Below, piece after piece: positions 33,481 to 42,132 of a stretch of 64,000 bases of DNA. A program made the translations under genes and the position numbers. The first letter of the stretch is position 1. Each line of letters opens with the position of its first letter. The DNA comes from an uncultured Caulobacterales bacterium (GTDB lineage: Bacteria > Pseudomonadota > Alphaproteobacteria > Caulobacterales > Caulobacteraceae). The notes under the pieces are model-generated. The model was not told where the DNA came from. It was given only the letters and a program-made list of their open reading frames with translations, and did no database searches. The stretch spans positions 186,001 through 250,000 of the forward strand of contig CAISEP010000023.1 in the NCBI GenBank assembly GCA_903884425.1. Direction: 5' to 3'.

Positions 33481-34427
33481 TGACCATGGCGGACCGCTAT
33501 CTGGACGACGGGTACCACGACCGGGAACGGCAACGGATCTTCGCCCGGACCTGGCAGTTCTTCGGCCTTGCGTCGGATTGTGTCCGCCCGGGAGACTATG
33601 TGGCCGCGGATGTCTGCGGCATGCCGGTGATGGTCGTGAGGGACCGGTCCGGGGACTTGCGCGGGTTCCACAATGTCTGCCCCCACCGGGCGGGGCCCCT
33701 GGTGGGCGACGACCGCGGCCGGTGCGACAAGGCGATCGTGTGCAAGGTCCACGGGTGGCGCTTCGACTTCACCGGGGACCTGCTGGAGGCCCCGGACTAT
33801 GCGGGGGTGGCGGGCTTCGCCGCCGCCGACTACGGCCTCTATCCGGTCCAGGTGCAGACCTGGCGGGAGTTCATCTTCGTCAATCTCGATCCCGGTGCGG
33901 CCCCGCTGGCGGCCCTGCTGAAGCCCATCGATGACCGCATGGCCGCCCCGCAGGCGCGACCAGCCCGGCTGCAGCACTGCCACCCGGTGGACTGCAACTG
34001 GAAGATCCACGTGGAGAACTTCCTCAGTTCCCATTCCGATGCCCTGCCCGGCGGGCCGGGAGGGGACGGGGACATCCTGTTCTCGTCACCGGCCGTTGCG
34101 GGCGGCGAGGCGGACAGCGCCTGGGTATTCGTCTGGCCGAACCTGAAGTTCTCGCTCTATCGCGGCGTCCTGCTGATCGAGCATCTGCAGCCCATGGGCG
34201 TCGATCGCACCGGCGTCCATCACGTCTTCCTGCATGCGCCTGAGGACCCGACCGTCGACGCGGCCATCGTCGCCTCCGAGTCCGCCACGGAGAAGAGCGC
34301 GGTCTTCTGCGAGCATGTCCAGAAGTCCCTGCGAGGCCCGGCGTTCCACGTCGGGGCGGCCGTCCGCACCCACGAGGCGGCCGTCGCCTGGTTCCAGTCG
34401 CGGATCGACGCGGCCCTGGACGGCTGA
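33477..34427 (+). CDS. Rieske [2Fe-2S] oxygenase-like protein with atypical catalytic site
   Basis: The 316-residue protein overlaps the channel gene by four bases. The Rieske cluster is intact: C68-P-H70 (VCPHRAGPL) and C89-K-V-H92 (CKVHGW). It is otherwise organised like the alpha subunit of ring-hydroxylating dioxygenases, with the anchor NWKIHVENFLSSHSDALP at residues 174-191. In the canonical family this anchor is NxxD/ExYHxxxxH, supplying two iron-binding histidines. Here the aligned residues are Ser184, Ser187 and a glycine, with one histidine displaced to 186. The protein is also short. It may be an electron-transfer or non-canonical oxygenase; why it follows an efflux system is unclear. 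Confidence 0.75.
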   Translation: MMTMADRYLDDGYHDRERQRIFARTWQFFGLASDCVRPGDYVAADVCGMPVMVVRDRSGDLRGFHNVCPHRAGPLVGDDRGRCDKAIVCKVHGWRFDFTGDLLEAPDYAGVAGFAAADYGLYPVQVQTWREFIFVNLDPGAAPLAALLKPIDDRMAAPQARPARLQHCHPVDCNWKIHVENFLSSHSDALPGGPGGDGDILFSSPAVAGGEADSAWVFVWPNLKFSLYRGVLLIEHLQPMGVDRTGVHHVFLHAPEDPTVDAAIVASESATEKSAVFCEHVQKSLRGPAFHVGAAVRTHEAAVAWFQSRIDAALDG

Positions 34428-34500
34428 ACCCCGCTCTGGCGTCAGGGGCCGTAGTCTGCTCTGTTGTCCGGAAATTCCTTGAGTCCTGAGGTCGGGTCTG

Positions 34501-35922
34501 ATGCGCCTTTTCGCTTCCGTTGTCGTGTGTGTCTCGGTTCTGGGGGCGCTTGGCCTTGCCCCGTCGGCGGCGCGGGCCGCCGATCCCACGGAACCGGCTT
34601 TCCGGGCCCTCTACAAGGAGCTGGTGGAGACCAACACCACCCTGTCCTCCGGGGACTGCACCGTGGCCGCCCAGCAGATCGCCGCGCGGATGAAGGCGGC
34701 GGGCTATGCCGATGCCGACCTGAACGTGTTCACCGCGCCGGGCCATCCGAAGGAGGGCGGGCTGATCGCCACCCTGCATGGGCGGGATTCCAAGGCCAAG
34801 GCGATCCTGCTGCTCGCCCACATCGACGTGGTGGAGGCCAAGCGCGCCGACTGGACCCGCGATCCCTTCACCCTGGTGGAGGAGGGGGGCTATTTCTACG
34901 GACGGGGCACCTCCGACGACAAGGCCATGGCCGCGGCCTTTGCCGACAACATGATCCGCTACAGGAAGGAGGGCTTCCGCCCCCGCCGGGACGTGAAGCT
35001 GGCCCTGACCTGCGGCGAGGAGAACGGCGGTCTGGCCTTTGACGGGGCGGAGTGGCTGGTCAAGACCCACAAGGACCTGATCGACGCCGAATTCGCCCTG
35101 AACGAGGGGGCCGGCGGGGCGCTGGATGACAAGGGCCGGCGGGTCTACATGGGCATCCAGGCGGGGGAGAAGGTCTATCAGGACTTCCGGCTGGAGGCGA
35201 CCAATCCCGGCGGTCACTCCTCCCTGCCGCGGCCCGACAACGCCATCTATCATGTGGCCGTGGCCCTGGCCCACCTGTCGGCCTACGAGTTTCCCATCCG
35301 GATGAGCGACACCACCAAGGCCTATTTCACCCGCACCGCGCCCCTGGTGGGCGGGGAGGCGGCGGCGGCCATGACCACCCTTGTGGCCCATCCCGACGAC
35401 AAGGCCGCCGATGCCATCGTCTCCCGGGACCCGGTCTGGCACTCCATGCTGCGCACCACCTGCGTGGCGACGATGCTGGAGGGCGGCCACGCGGCCAATG
35501 CCCTGCCGCAGCGGGCGGCGGCCAATGTGAACTGCCGCATCTTCCCGGGCATGAGCGTGCCGGAAGTCCAGGCGATCCTGACGGCGGTGGTGAACGATCC
35601 GAAGGTCTCCGTCACCCCGGTGGGGAACCTGGCCCCGACCCCGCCGCCGCCGCCCCTGACGGAGCGGGTGCTGGGCCCGGCCGAGGCCGTGGCCCATGCC
35701 ATGTGGCCCGGCGTGCCGGTCCTGCCGATGATGAGCACCGGTGCCACCGACGGCAGCTATCTGAACGCCGGGGGCATTCCGACCTATGGCCTGTCCGGCA
35801 TGTTCGCCGACGCGAGCCTCGGCAACATCCACGGCCTGAACGAGCGGATCAGCGTCCAGTCCCTGATGGAGGGCCGGGAATACCTCTACCGCGTCGTCAA
35901 GCTCTACGCGGACGGGAAGTAG
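34501..35922 (+). CDS. Exported M20/M25/M40 family metallopeptidase
   Basis: The 473-residue protein has a signal peptide ending in ARAADP. Co-catalytic metal ligands are visible in the family order: H107 in LLLAHIDVVEA, D139/D140 in GRGTSDDKA, and the E173-E174 pair in LTCGEENGG. A dimerisation lid with TNPGGHSSLPRP follows, and the last ligand is probably the His in LGNIHGLNER near the end. Such enzymes cleave dipeptides or acylated amino acids in the periplasm. The gene stands alone between opposite-facing neighbours, with GAGG upstream. Confidence 0.88.
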   Translation: MRLFASVVVCVSVLGALGLAPSAARAADPTEPAFRALYKELVETNTTLSSGDCTVAAQQIAARMKAAGYADADLNVFTAPGHPKEGGLIATLHGRDSKAKAILLLAHIDVVEAKRADWTRDPFTLVEEGGYFYGRGTSDDKAMAAAFADNMIRYRKEGFRPRRDVKLALTCGEENGGLAFDGAEWLVKTHKDLIDAEFALNEGAGGALDDKGRRVYMGIQAGEKVYQDFRLEATNPGGHSSLPRPDNAIYHVAVALAHLSAYEFPIRMSDTTKAYFTRTAPLVGGEAAAAMTTLVAHPDDKAADAIVSRDPVWHSMLRTTCVATMLEGGHAANALPQRAAANVNCRIFPGMSVPEVQAILTAVVNDPKVSVTPVGNLAPTPPPPPLTERVLGPAEAVAHAMWPGVPVLPMMSTGATDGSYLNAGGIPTYGLSGMFADASLGNIHGLNERISVQSLMEGREYLYRVVKLYADGK

Positions 35923-35942
35923 ACCCCCCGCCCGCGGGCCTC

Positions 35943-38900
35943 TCAGTCCCGCTCGTCCGTGGCCTGGGCCACCACCGCGGTGGCCCGGAAGGAGAAGCGC
36001 CAGTCCTTCAGCGCCGCCAGGCTGCGGTTGCCGCCGGTGCCGGTGTCTGCCGCCTCGGCCTCCGCCACGGTGATCGGCTTCAGCCCAGCCTTGCCCAGCG
36101 CCGCGTTCACCTGGACGAGGTCGCCCTTCGACAGGGCGTCGAAGCGCTTCTCCAGGTCCGTCAGCTGGGCGTCCAGCACGCCGAGATAGGTGACCTGGTA
36201 CGTGCCCGGGCGGCCCTCATAGCCGTTGATGGCCCCGTAGAGGCTGTCCAGATGCTCCCGCAGCCGCTCCTCCCCGGTGATGGCCCCGCCTTCCTTGGTG
36301 GCGACGATCTCCTTGCGCAGGGCATCGGCCTGGCCTGAGAGACCGGCCAGCCGGGCCTTCAGGCGGGCGTCCTTCACCGTGGACGCGGTGGCGTCGGCCC
36401 CCTCGCGCACCGACTGGATCTTCTCCACCAGCTCCGTCATGCGGTTGAACATGGCCCCGGCCCGCTGGACCGCGGCGAACTGGGCCTTGCGGTCGTCCAG
36501 GGTGAAGCCCGCCCGGCGGTCGAGGCCGACGGTCAGCGGCGCGGTCTGCACCTGGCCCCCCTTGGTGATCCGCACGGTGTAGGTTCCGGGCAGCAGGCGC
36601 GGCCCCTGGCTGGCATTGAAGGCCACCTGGGCCGCGGGCGGAGCCTTGGGGGCCGGGGCCCGCATGCTCCAGGCCACCCGGTTGACGCCGGGCTTCTTGG
36701 AGGCGGGCAGGGTGTCCACCACCTGGCCCGCGGCATCCAGCACCTCGATCTTCAGCTTGCCGAACAGGGCGCGGGTGGGCTGGTAGTAGGTGATCACGGC
36801 CCCGGAGGCGGGATTGTCGCCGGTGAACTTGTCGTCCCCGCCGTTCCAGCCGCCATTGGCCTCGATCCGCTGCTGGATCGGCCGGGAGGGCAGCAGGGTC
36901 AGGTCGCGCTTCAGCACCTCCGGCGTCAGGCCCTGCAGGGGGGTGACGTCGTCGATGATCCAGATGCCCCGCCCGTGGGTGGCCAGCACCAGGTCGTTGT
37001 CCCGGGGATGCTGGGCGATGTCGCGCACGGCCACGGACGGGAAGTCCGAGCCCTTGAACTCCGTCCAGTGGGCCCCGGCGTCGATGGAGATGAACAGGCC
37101 GAACTCTGTCCCCAGATAGAGGATGTCCGGCCGCTTCAGGTCCTGCTTGATCACGTGGGCATAGCCCCGCACCACGGAGCCGGGGGTGACCAGGGGCGTC
37201 CAGGTCCGGCCGAAGTCGGTGGTGCGGTAGAGATAGGGGCTGAAGTCGCCGAAGGTGTGCCGGTCGAAGGTGGCATAGGCCGTGCCCTCGTCATGGGGGC
37301 TGGCCTCGACCCAGGACACCCAGGAGGCGGGGGGCAGGCCCTTCACCGCCTTGATGGTGTTGGTCCAGGTCTTGCCGTCGTCCCGGGTGAGCTGCAGGTT
37401 GCCGTCATCCGTGCCGACCCAGATCAGACCGGCCTTCACCGGGCTTTCGGAGATGGCATAGATGGTCGTGTGCATCTCGGCGGCGGAATTGTCGACGGTG
37501 ATGCCCCCGGACTCCTCCTGCTTCTGCTTGGCCGGGTCGTTGGTGGTCAGGTCCGGGGACAGGCGGTCCCAGCTCTGGCCGTGGTCCCGGGTGCGGTACA
37601 GGTACTGGGCCCCGAGATAGAGCGCGCTCTTGTCATGCGGGCTGAGCGCCATGGGCGCGTTCCAGTTGAAGCGCAGCTTTTCCAGCCGGTCCGGCTTGGG
37701 CTGGATGTCCCGCTGCTCCAGGGTGTGGCGGTTGACCCGGGCGATGGTGCCCCCTTGGGTCTCGCCATAGAGGTAGTTCTCCGGGTCCGTGGGGTCGGGA
37801 TAGACGAAGAAGCCGTCGCCCCCCATGAACGGTTCCCACCGGCTGTTGGTGATGCCGCCGGGATAGGCGCTGTCCCCCACCCAGTTGGTGTTGTCCTGCA
37901 GGCCGCCATAGACCTGGTAGGGGTCCTTCATGTCGAGGCTGACATGATAGAACTGCGAGACGGGCAGGTTGTCGTTGCGGTGCCAGCGGTTGCCCCCGTC
38001 GGCGCTGTTCCACAGGCCGCCGTCGTCGCCGGTGACGATGTGGGCGGTATTGCTGGCGTCGACCCAGACCTGGTGGTTGTCCCCGTGCATGCCGCTGGCG
38101 ATGCTGGAAAAGCTCTTGCCCCCGTCCTCGCTGGCGATCAGCTGCAGGTCTCCCTTGAACACCCGGTCGGGGTTCTTCGGATCCACGGTGATGTTGGCGA
38201 AGTAGAAGGGCCGCCAGACCATGAACTGGCTGCGGTCCCGCTCGCTCCAGGTCCGGCCGCCGTCATCGGAGCGGAAGAGGGCGGAGCGGGCGCTCTCGAT
38301 CATGGCATAGACGATGTTGGGGTCGGAGGGGGCGACGGTGACACCGATCCGCCCCAGCGGCCCCGCCGGGAAGCCCTTGTGCGTCTCCGGTGTCTGCCGG
38401 GTCCAGCTGGCCCCCCCGTCGGTGGAGACATAGAGGCCGCTGCCCGACGGCTTGTCCGGACCCTCCCCGCCGGAGCGGAAGGTCCAGCCCTTGCGCCGGA
38501 AGTCCCACAGGGACGCGAACAGCTTGTCCGGGTTCTTCGGGTCGATGGACAGGGACGCGCAGCCCGTGGACAGGTTCGGACCCTTCAGGACCTGGCGCCA
38601 GGTCACGCCGCCGTCGGTGGTCTTGTAGAGGCCCCGGTCGGCGGAATCGCTCCACAGCCGTCCGGTGACGCAGGCATAGACCGTGTCGGAATTGCGCGGG
38701 TCGACGACGATCTTCGCGATCCGCTCCGAGTTCGGCAGGCCCATGTTCTTCCAGGTGTCGCCGCCGTCGGTGGTCTTGTAGATGCCGTCGCCGACGGAGA
38801 CGGAGTTGCGGGTCCAGGCCTCCCCCGTACCCACCCAGTAGGTGTCCGCATGGTTGGGATCGAGGGTGATGGCCCCGATGGACTGCACCGGCTCTCTGTC

Positions 38901-39203
38901 GAAGATCGGGGTGAAGGTGGTGCCCCCGTCCCGGGACTTCCACACCCCGCCGGACGCTGCCCCCACCAGCAGCGTGGTCCGACCGTCGGCCTCGGCCCGT
39001 CCGGTCAGGGCGGAGATGCGCCCCGCCATGGCGGCGGAGCCGATGTTGCGGATGCCGAGGCCGGAAAGGCTGGGGGCGGGTGTGGCGGCGGGTGCGGCAC
39101 CGACCGGCGTTTCCGCCGAGGCGTGGGCGAGGGCCGTCAGGCTGACCGCCGTGGCAAGGGCCAGGGCGAGGGGGCGGCGGGCGGAGGTCCGGTTGCGGAT
39201 CAT
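35943..39203 (-). CDS. Sortilin/VPS10-like beta-propeller exported protein
   Basis: The 1086-residue protein starts at MIRNRTSARR, with a signal peptide ending near AHASAE; a GTG six codons earlier is possible. The body has many Asp-box/BNR-like units of the form SxDGGxTW (for example KTTDGGDTWKNMG, STDGGASWTRQ, RSDDGGRTWSE), indicating one or two seven-to-ten-bladed propellers of the sortilin-VPS10 type. The region after about residue 770 is beta-rich and then helical, ending around DKGDLVQVNAALGKAGLKPI. Related proteins are often annotated glycosyl hydrolase, but no catalytic residues are evident, so I prefer a binding role. It starts 14 bases after the LolA-like gene ends. Confidence 0.85.
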   Translation of the reverse strand: MIRNRTSARRPLALALATAVSLTALAHASAETPVGAAPAATPAPSLSGLGIRNIGSAAMAGRISALTGRAEADGRTTLLVGAASGGVWKSRDGGTTFTPIFDREPVQSIGAITLDPNHADTYWVGTGEAWTRNSVSVGDGIYKTTDGGDTWKNMGLPNSERIAKIVVDPRNSDTVYACVTGRLWSDSADRGLYKTTDGGVTWRQVLKGPNLSTGCASLSIDPKNPDKLFASLWDFRRKGWTFRSGGEGPDKPSGSGLYVSTDGGASWTRQTPETHKGFPAGPLGRIGVTVAPSDPNIVYAMIESARSALFRSDDGGRTWSERDRSQFMVWRPFYFANITVDPKNPDRVFKGDLQLIASEDGGKSFSSIASGMHGDNHQVWVDASNTAHIVTGDDGGLWNSADGGNRWHRNDNLPVSQFYHVSLDMKDPYQVYGGLQDNTNWVGDSAYPGGITNSRWEPFMGGDGFFVYPDPTDPENYLYGETQGGTIARVNRHTLEQRDIQPKPDRLEKLRFNWNAPMALSPHDKSALYLGAQYLYRTRDHGQSWDRLSPDLTTNDPAKQKQEESGGITVDNSAAEMHTTIYAISESPVKAGLIWVGTDDGNLQLTRDDGKTWTNTIKAVKGLPPASWVSWVEASPHDEGTAYATFDRHTFGDFSPYLYRTTDFGRTWTPLVTPGSVVRGYAHVIKQDLKRPDILYLGTEFGLFISIDAGAHWTEFKGSDFPSVAVRDIAQHPRDNDLVLATHGRGIWIIDDVTPLQGLTPEVLKRDLTLLPSRPIQQRIEANGGWNGGDDKFTGDNPASGAVITYYQPTRALFGKLKIEVLDAAGQVVDTLPASKKPGVNRVAWSMRAPAPKAPPAAQVAFNASQGPRLLPGTYTVRITKGGQVQTAPLTVGLDRRAGFTLDDRKAQFAAVQRAGAMFNRMTELVEKIQSVREGADATASTVKDARLKARLAGLSGQADALRKEIVATKEGGAITGEERLREHLDSLYGAINGYEGRPGTYQVTYLGVLDAQLTDLEKRFDALSKGDLVQVNAALGKAGLKPITVAEAEAADTGTGGNRSLAALKDWRFSFRATAVVAQATDERD

Positions 39204-39217
39204 GGTCGGGCGTCCCT

Positions 39218-40018
39218 TCACTTCTGCACCGCCGACGGGGCTGTCGGCTGGGGGGCGGTCGGCTGGACGAACTGCGCCGCATCGACGGGGGCGTTCACCT
39301 CGATCTTGCTCAGGGTCAGGCGCTGGCGCTGGGGGGAGCCCTTGGGCCCGCTCTCCTGCTCGAAGGGGAACCAGACGCCGGCCACCTTCTCGTAGTCGCC
39401 GAAATCGGTGACGGACACGCTCTCCGTCCCCCGCTGCACGGTGCGGGTGACGACCCGCACGGCCAGGAAGGCATCCGGGTCCAGGTACCAGGTCTGGGTG
39501 TCGCCGTTCTTCAGCTGGACCCGCAGGGCATGGGCCGGGGCCCCGTCCACATCCTCCGTCCCCAGATAGGTGAGGGTGTTGCCCTTGGCCTTTGCATCCA
39601 CCAGGCCGCCTTCGAAATCGGCTTCCTCCTGCAGGCTCTTCACATCGTCGTCGGACAGCTTTTCCGGGTCCTTGCGGCCGCCGAAGGGCTGGATCTGCCA
39701 GCCCGCCGTGCCGTCATAGCTCTGCACCGCGGTCAGGCCCTGCAGGGTGATGTTCACCCGCACCTTGCCGCCCCGGACGATGGTTTCCGAATAGGCGAGG
39801 TCCCCGTCGAAGCCGGGAGGGCGCAGCTTGCCGGTGGAGGTGACCGACGTCACCGCCTGCAGGGCCACAAGGCCCCCCCGGGCCGCGATGTGCTTGGCCA
39901 GCAGGCTGTCGACGGTCTCGCTCCGGGCCATGCCCGGTGCCAGGGCGGCGGCGGCCAGAAGCCCGAAAAGGAGCGACCTGCCCAGTGGATATGTGTCCAG
40001 AAGACCCTTGCCCGCCAT
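39218..40018 (-). CDS. Periplasmic LolA-like / outer-membrane lipoprotein-sorting family protein
   Basis: The 266-residue protein starts at MAGKGLLDTYPLG after GGGGGAG; the frame is open 59 codons upstream but without a leader. The signal peptide ends near GMARSET. The fold is the half-barrel LolA/LppX type, suggested by HIAARGGLVALQAVTSVTSTGKL, VNITLQGLTAVQSYDGTAGWQIQPFGG and a closing FGDYEKVAGVWFPFEQE. Such proteins shuttle lipoproteins or lipids. It is first in a two-gene unit with the sortilin-like protein and probably supports its surface assembly. Confidence 0.75.
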   Translation of the reverse strand: MAGKGLLDTYPLGRSLLFGLLAAAALAPGMARSETVDSLLAKHIAARGGLVALQAVTSVTSTGKLRPPGFDGDLAYSETIVRGGKVRVNITLQGLTAVQSYDGTAGWQIQPFGGRKDPEKLSDDDVKSLQEEADFEGGLVDAKAKGNTLTYLGTEDVDGAPAHALRVQLKNGDTQTWYLDPDAFLAVRVVTRTVQRGTESVSVTDFGDYEKVAGVWFPFEQESGPKGSPQRQRLTLSKIEVNAPVDAAQFVQPTAPQPTAPSAVQK

Positions 40019-40385
40019 CCGTGCTCCCCCGCTGCCGATCCGGGTCGATGTGCACCGACCGCCGGCGTGATCCTGGGAGCAGACTACATCACGTCTCCGG
40101 ATTGCAAATCGAAAGCTCGGTCCGCCGACGGGGCACCGGCCCATGCCGGGCGTTGTCCCGCAGTCCCGGACAGGGTCGCTGTCTCGGCTTGTCATTTTAA
40201 CGAATCATTTACAAACATTCACATTTTTACTGTTCAAAACTCAAACAAAAGCGAAATCGTGAATTGGAATATATTCATTTCATAAAATAGTAATTCCACC
40301 CTGCCATTCTGATGGGCGCTGCGAAGTCTTCTCCGGGTCTTTCCGAGGAGGGCGCCGGGCGAGCGGAAACCACCGGGGTCTTGGA
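40019..40385. promoter_or_regulatory. AT-rich divergent promoter region
   Basis: No gene is seen in these 367 bases. The stretch 40190-40310 is strikingly AT-rich for this genome and contains TCATTTACAAA at 40205-40215, the reverse complement of a segment upstream of the 28-haem gene (6989-6999), followed by CATTCACAT. Candidate promoters face both ways: toward the LolA-like gene and toward the DUF1800 gene at 40386. Confidence 0.5.
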
Positions 40386-42125
40386 ATGACGGATCGCATC
40401 GGAGCGAGGGGGCTTGCCGCGGCGGCCGCTTCGGCCTGCCTCGTGCTGGCCGGATGTGGTGGCGGCGGTGGGGGTGGCAGCAGCGGAACCGCGACCCCGC
40501 CCTCGACGGTGCCGATCTCCGACGCCGATGCCGCGCGCTTCCTGACCCAGGCGAGCATGGGGGTGACCGACGCGGACATCTCCAGCGTGGAGAGCCAGGG
40601 CTACAAGGGCTGGATCCAGAACCAGATGGGCCTGTCTGCCACCGGAACGGCGCAGAGCTTCCAGGCCGCGGCCAAGGCGGCCCTGCTGGCGGCCAGCCCT
40701 ACCGCCTTCTTCAACGGCACCGCCACCAGCAACAACTATGTGTTCCAGCAGGCAGTCACGGCCCCTGACCAGCTGCGGCAGCGGGTGCAGCTGGCCCTGT
40801 CGGAGATCTTCGTCACCTCCTACCAGTCCGGACACCAGGACGGGGTCGGCATGGGGGCCTACTGGGACATTCTCGGCCGGGACGCCTTCGGCAACTTCCG
40901 GACCCTGATGGAGGACGTGACCCTCAGCCCGCAGATGGGTCACTACCTGACCTATCTGGGCAATCTGAAGGAGAACACGGCCACGGGTCAGGTTCCGGAC
41001 GAGAACTATGCCCGGGAACTGATGCAGCTGATGACCATCGGCCTGTGGCAGCTGAACCAGGACGGCACCCAGAAGCTCGACGGCTCCGGCAATCCGATCG
41101 CCACCTACACCCATGCGGACATTGCCGGTCTGGCCAAGGTCTTCACGGGGATCAGCTACTATTCCCCGTCGCCCACCAACTCGACCTTCTACGGTGCCGG
41201 CAAGGATCCCACGGCGGAATATGCGCCGATGATCTACTACAACCAGTACCACTCCATTTCGGAGAAGGACTTCCTCGGCACCACCATCCCGGCCACGACC
41301 ACGGCCAATGCCGCCGCCGACGTGAAGACCGCGCTGGACGCCATCTTCAACCATCCCAATGTGGGGCCCTTCATCGGCCGCCAGCTGATCCAGCGGCTGG
41401 TCACCTCGAACCCCAGCCCGGCCTATGTCTCCCGGGTTGCGGCGGTGTTCAACAACAACGGCTCCGGCGTGCGCGGCGACCTGGCCGCCGTGATCACCGC
41501 GATTCTCACCGATTCAGAGGCGCGCACGGCCCCGGCGACTTCGGACGCCACCTCCGGCAAGCTGCGCGAGCCGCTGGTCCGGATGACCAACCTGATGCGG
41601 TCCTTCGGCGCGACCTCCCAGACGGGCCTGTGGACCATCGGCGACACCAGCGCCAGCACCTCCCTCTACCAGGGGGCCCTCGACAGTCCGTCGGTGTTCA
41701 ACTTCTGGCGGCCCGGCTATGTGCCGCCGAACGGCAAGATGGGCGCGGCCCAGCTCACCGTGCCGGAATTCCAGGTGGTGAACGAGGTCTCCGTCGCCAC
41801 CTACATCAACACCATGACCTCGGTGATCAACAGCGGGGCCGGTGCGGTGCAGACGGGCACCTCGACCCGGGACATCCAGGTGCCCTTCACCACCGAGATT
41901 CCCCTCAGCACCACCGCGCCGCAGCTGGTGGCGCGGATCAACAAGCTGCTGTTCTACGGCAACATGTCGGCGGGTCTGCAGCAGATCCTGACGGACAACA
42001 TCAATTCCGTGGCGATCCCCGGCGGGACGGCGACGGCCGCCCAGATCACGGCGGCGCAGACCAACCGCGTGCGGGTGGCGATCTCCATCGCCGTCGCCTC
42101 CCCCGAATATCTGACCCAGAGGTAG
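40386..42125 (+). CDS. DUF1800 family lipoprotein
   Basis: The 579-residue protein has a lipoprotein signal with a perfect lipobox, LVLAGCGGGGGG, followed by a glycine-serine spacer. The DUF1800 domain is recognised from DADAARFLTQASMG at the start, VPDENYARELMQLMTIGLWQLN in the middle and HPNVGPFIGRQLIQRLVTSNPSPAYVSRVAAVFNNNGSGVRGD later. Function is unknown; it is nearly always encoded beside a DUF1501 protein, as here. Seven bases separate it from that partner. Confidence 0.88.
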   Translation: MTDRIGARGLAAAAASACLVLAGCGGGGGGGSSGTATPPSTVPISDADAARFLTQASMGVTDADISSVESQGYKGWIQNQMGLSATGTAQSFQAAAKAALLAASPTAFFNGTATSNNYVFQQAVTAPDQLRQRVQLALSEIFVTSYQSGHQDGVGMGAYWDILGRDAFGNFRTLMEDVTLSPQMGHYLTYLGNLKENTATGQVPDENYARELMQLMTIGLWQLNQDGTQKLDGSGNPIATYTHADIAGLAKVFTGISYYSPSPTNSTFYGAGKDPTAEYAPMIYYNQYHSISEKDFLGTTIPATTTANAAADVKTALDAIFNHPNVGPFIGRQLIQRLVTSNPSPAYVSRVAAVFNNNGSGVRGDLAAVITAILTDSEARTAPATSDATSGKLREPLVRMTNLMRSFGATSQTGLWTIGDTSASTSLYQGALDSPSVFNFWRPGYVPPNGKMGAAQLTVPEFQVVNEVSVATYINTMTSVINSGAGAVQTGTSTRDIQVPFTTEIPLSTTAPQLVARINKLLFYGNMSAGLQQILTDNINSVAIPGGTATAAQITAAQTNRVRVAISIAVASPEYLTQR

Positions 42126-42132
42126 GCCCGCA

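Noticed and set aside
35943-39203. Glycosyl hydrolase assignment for the propeller protein
   Set aside because: The sequence shows Asp-box/BNR repeats but no sialidase or other catalytic signature; a sortilin-like binding protein fits better.
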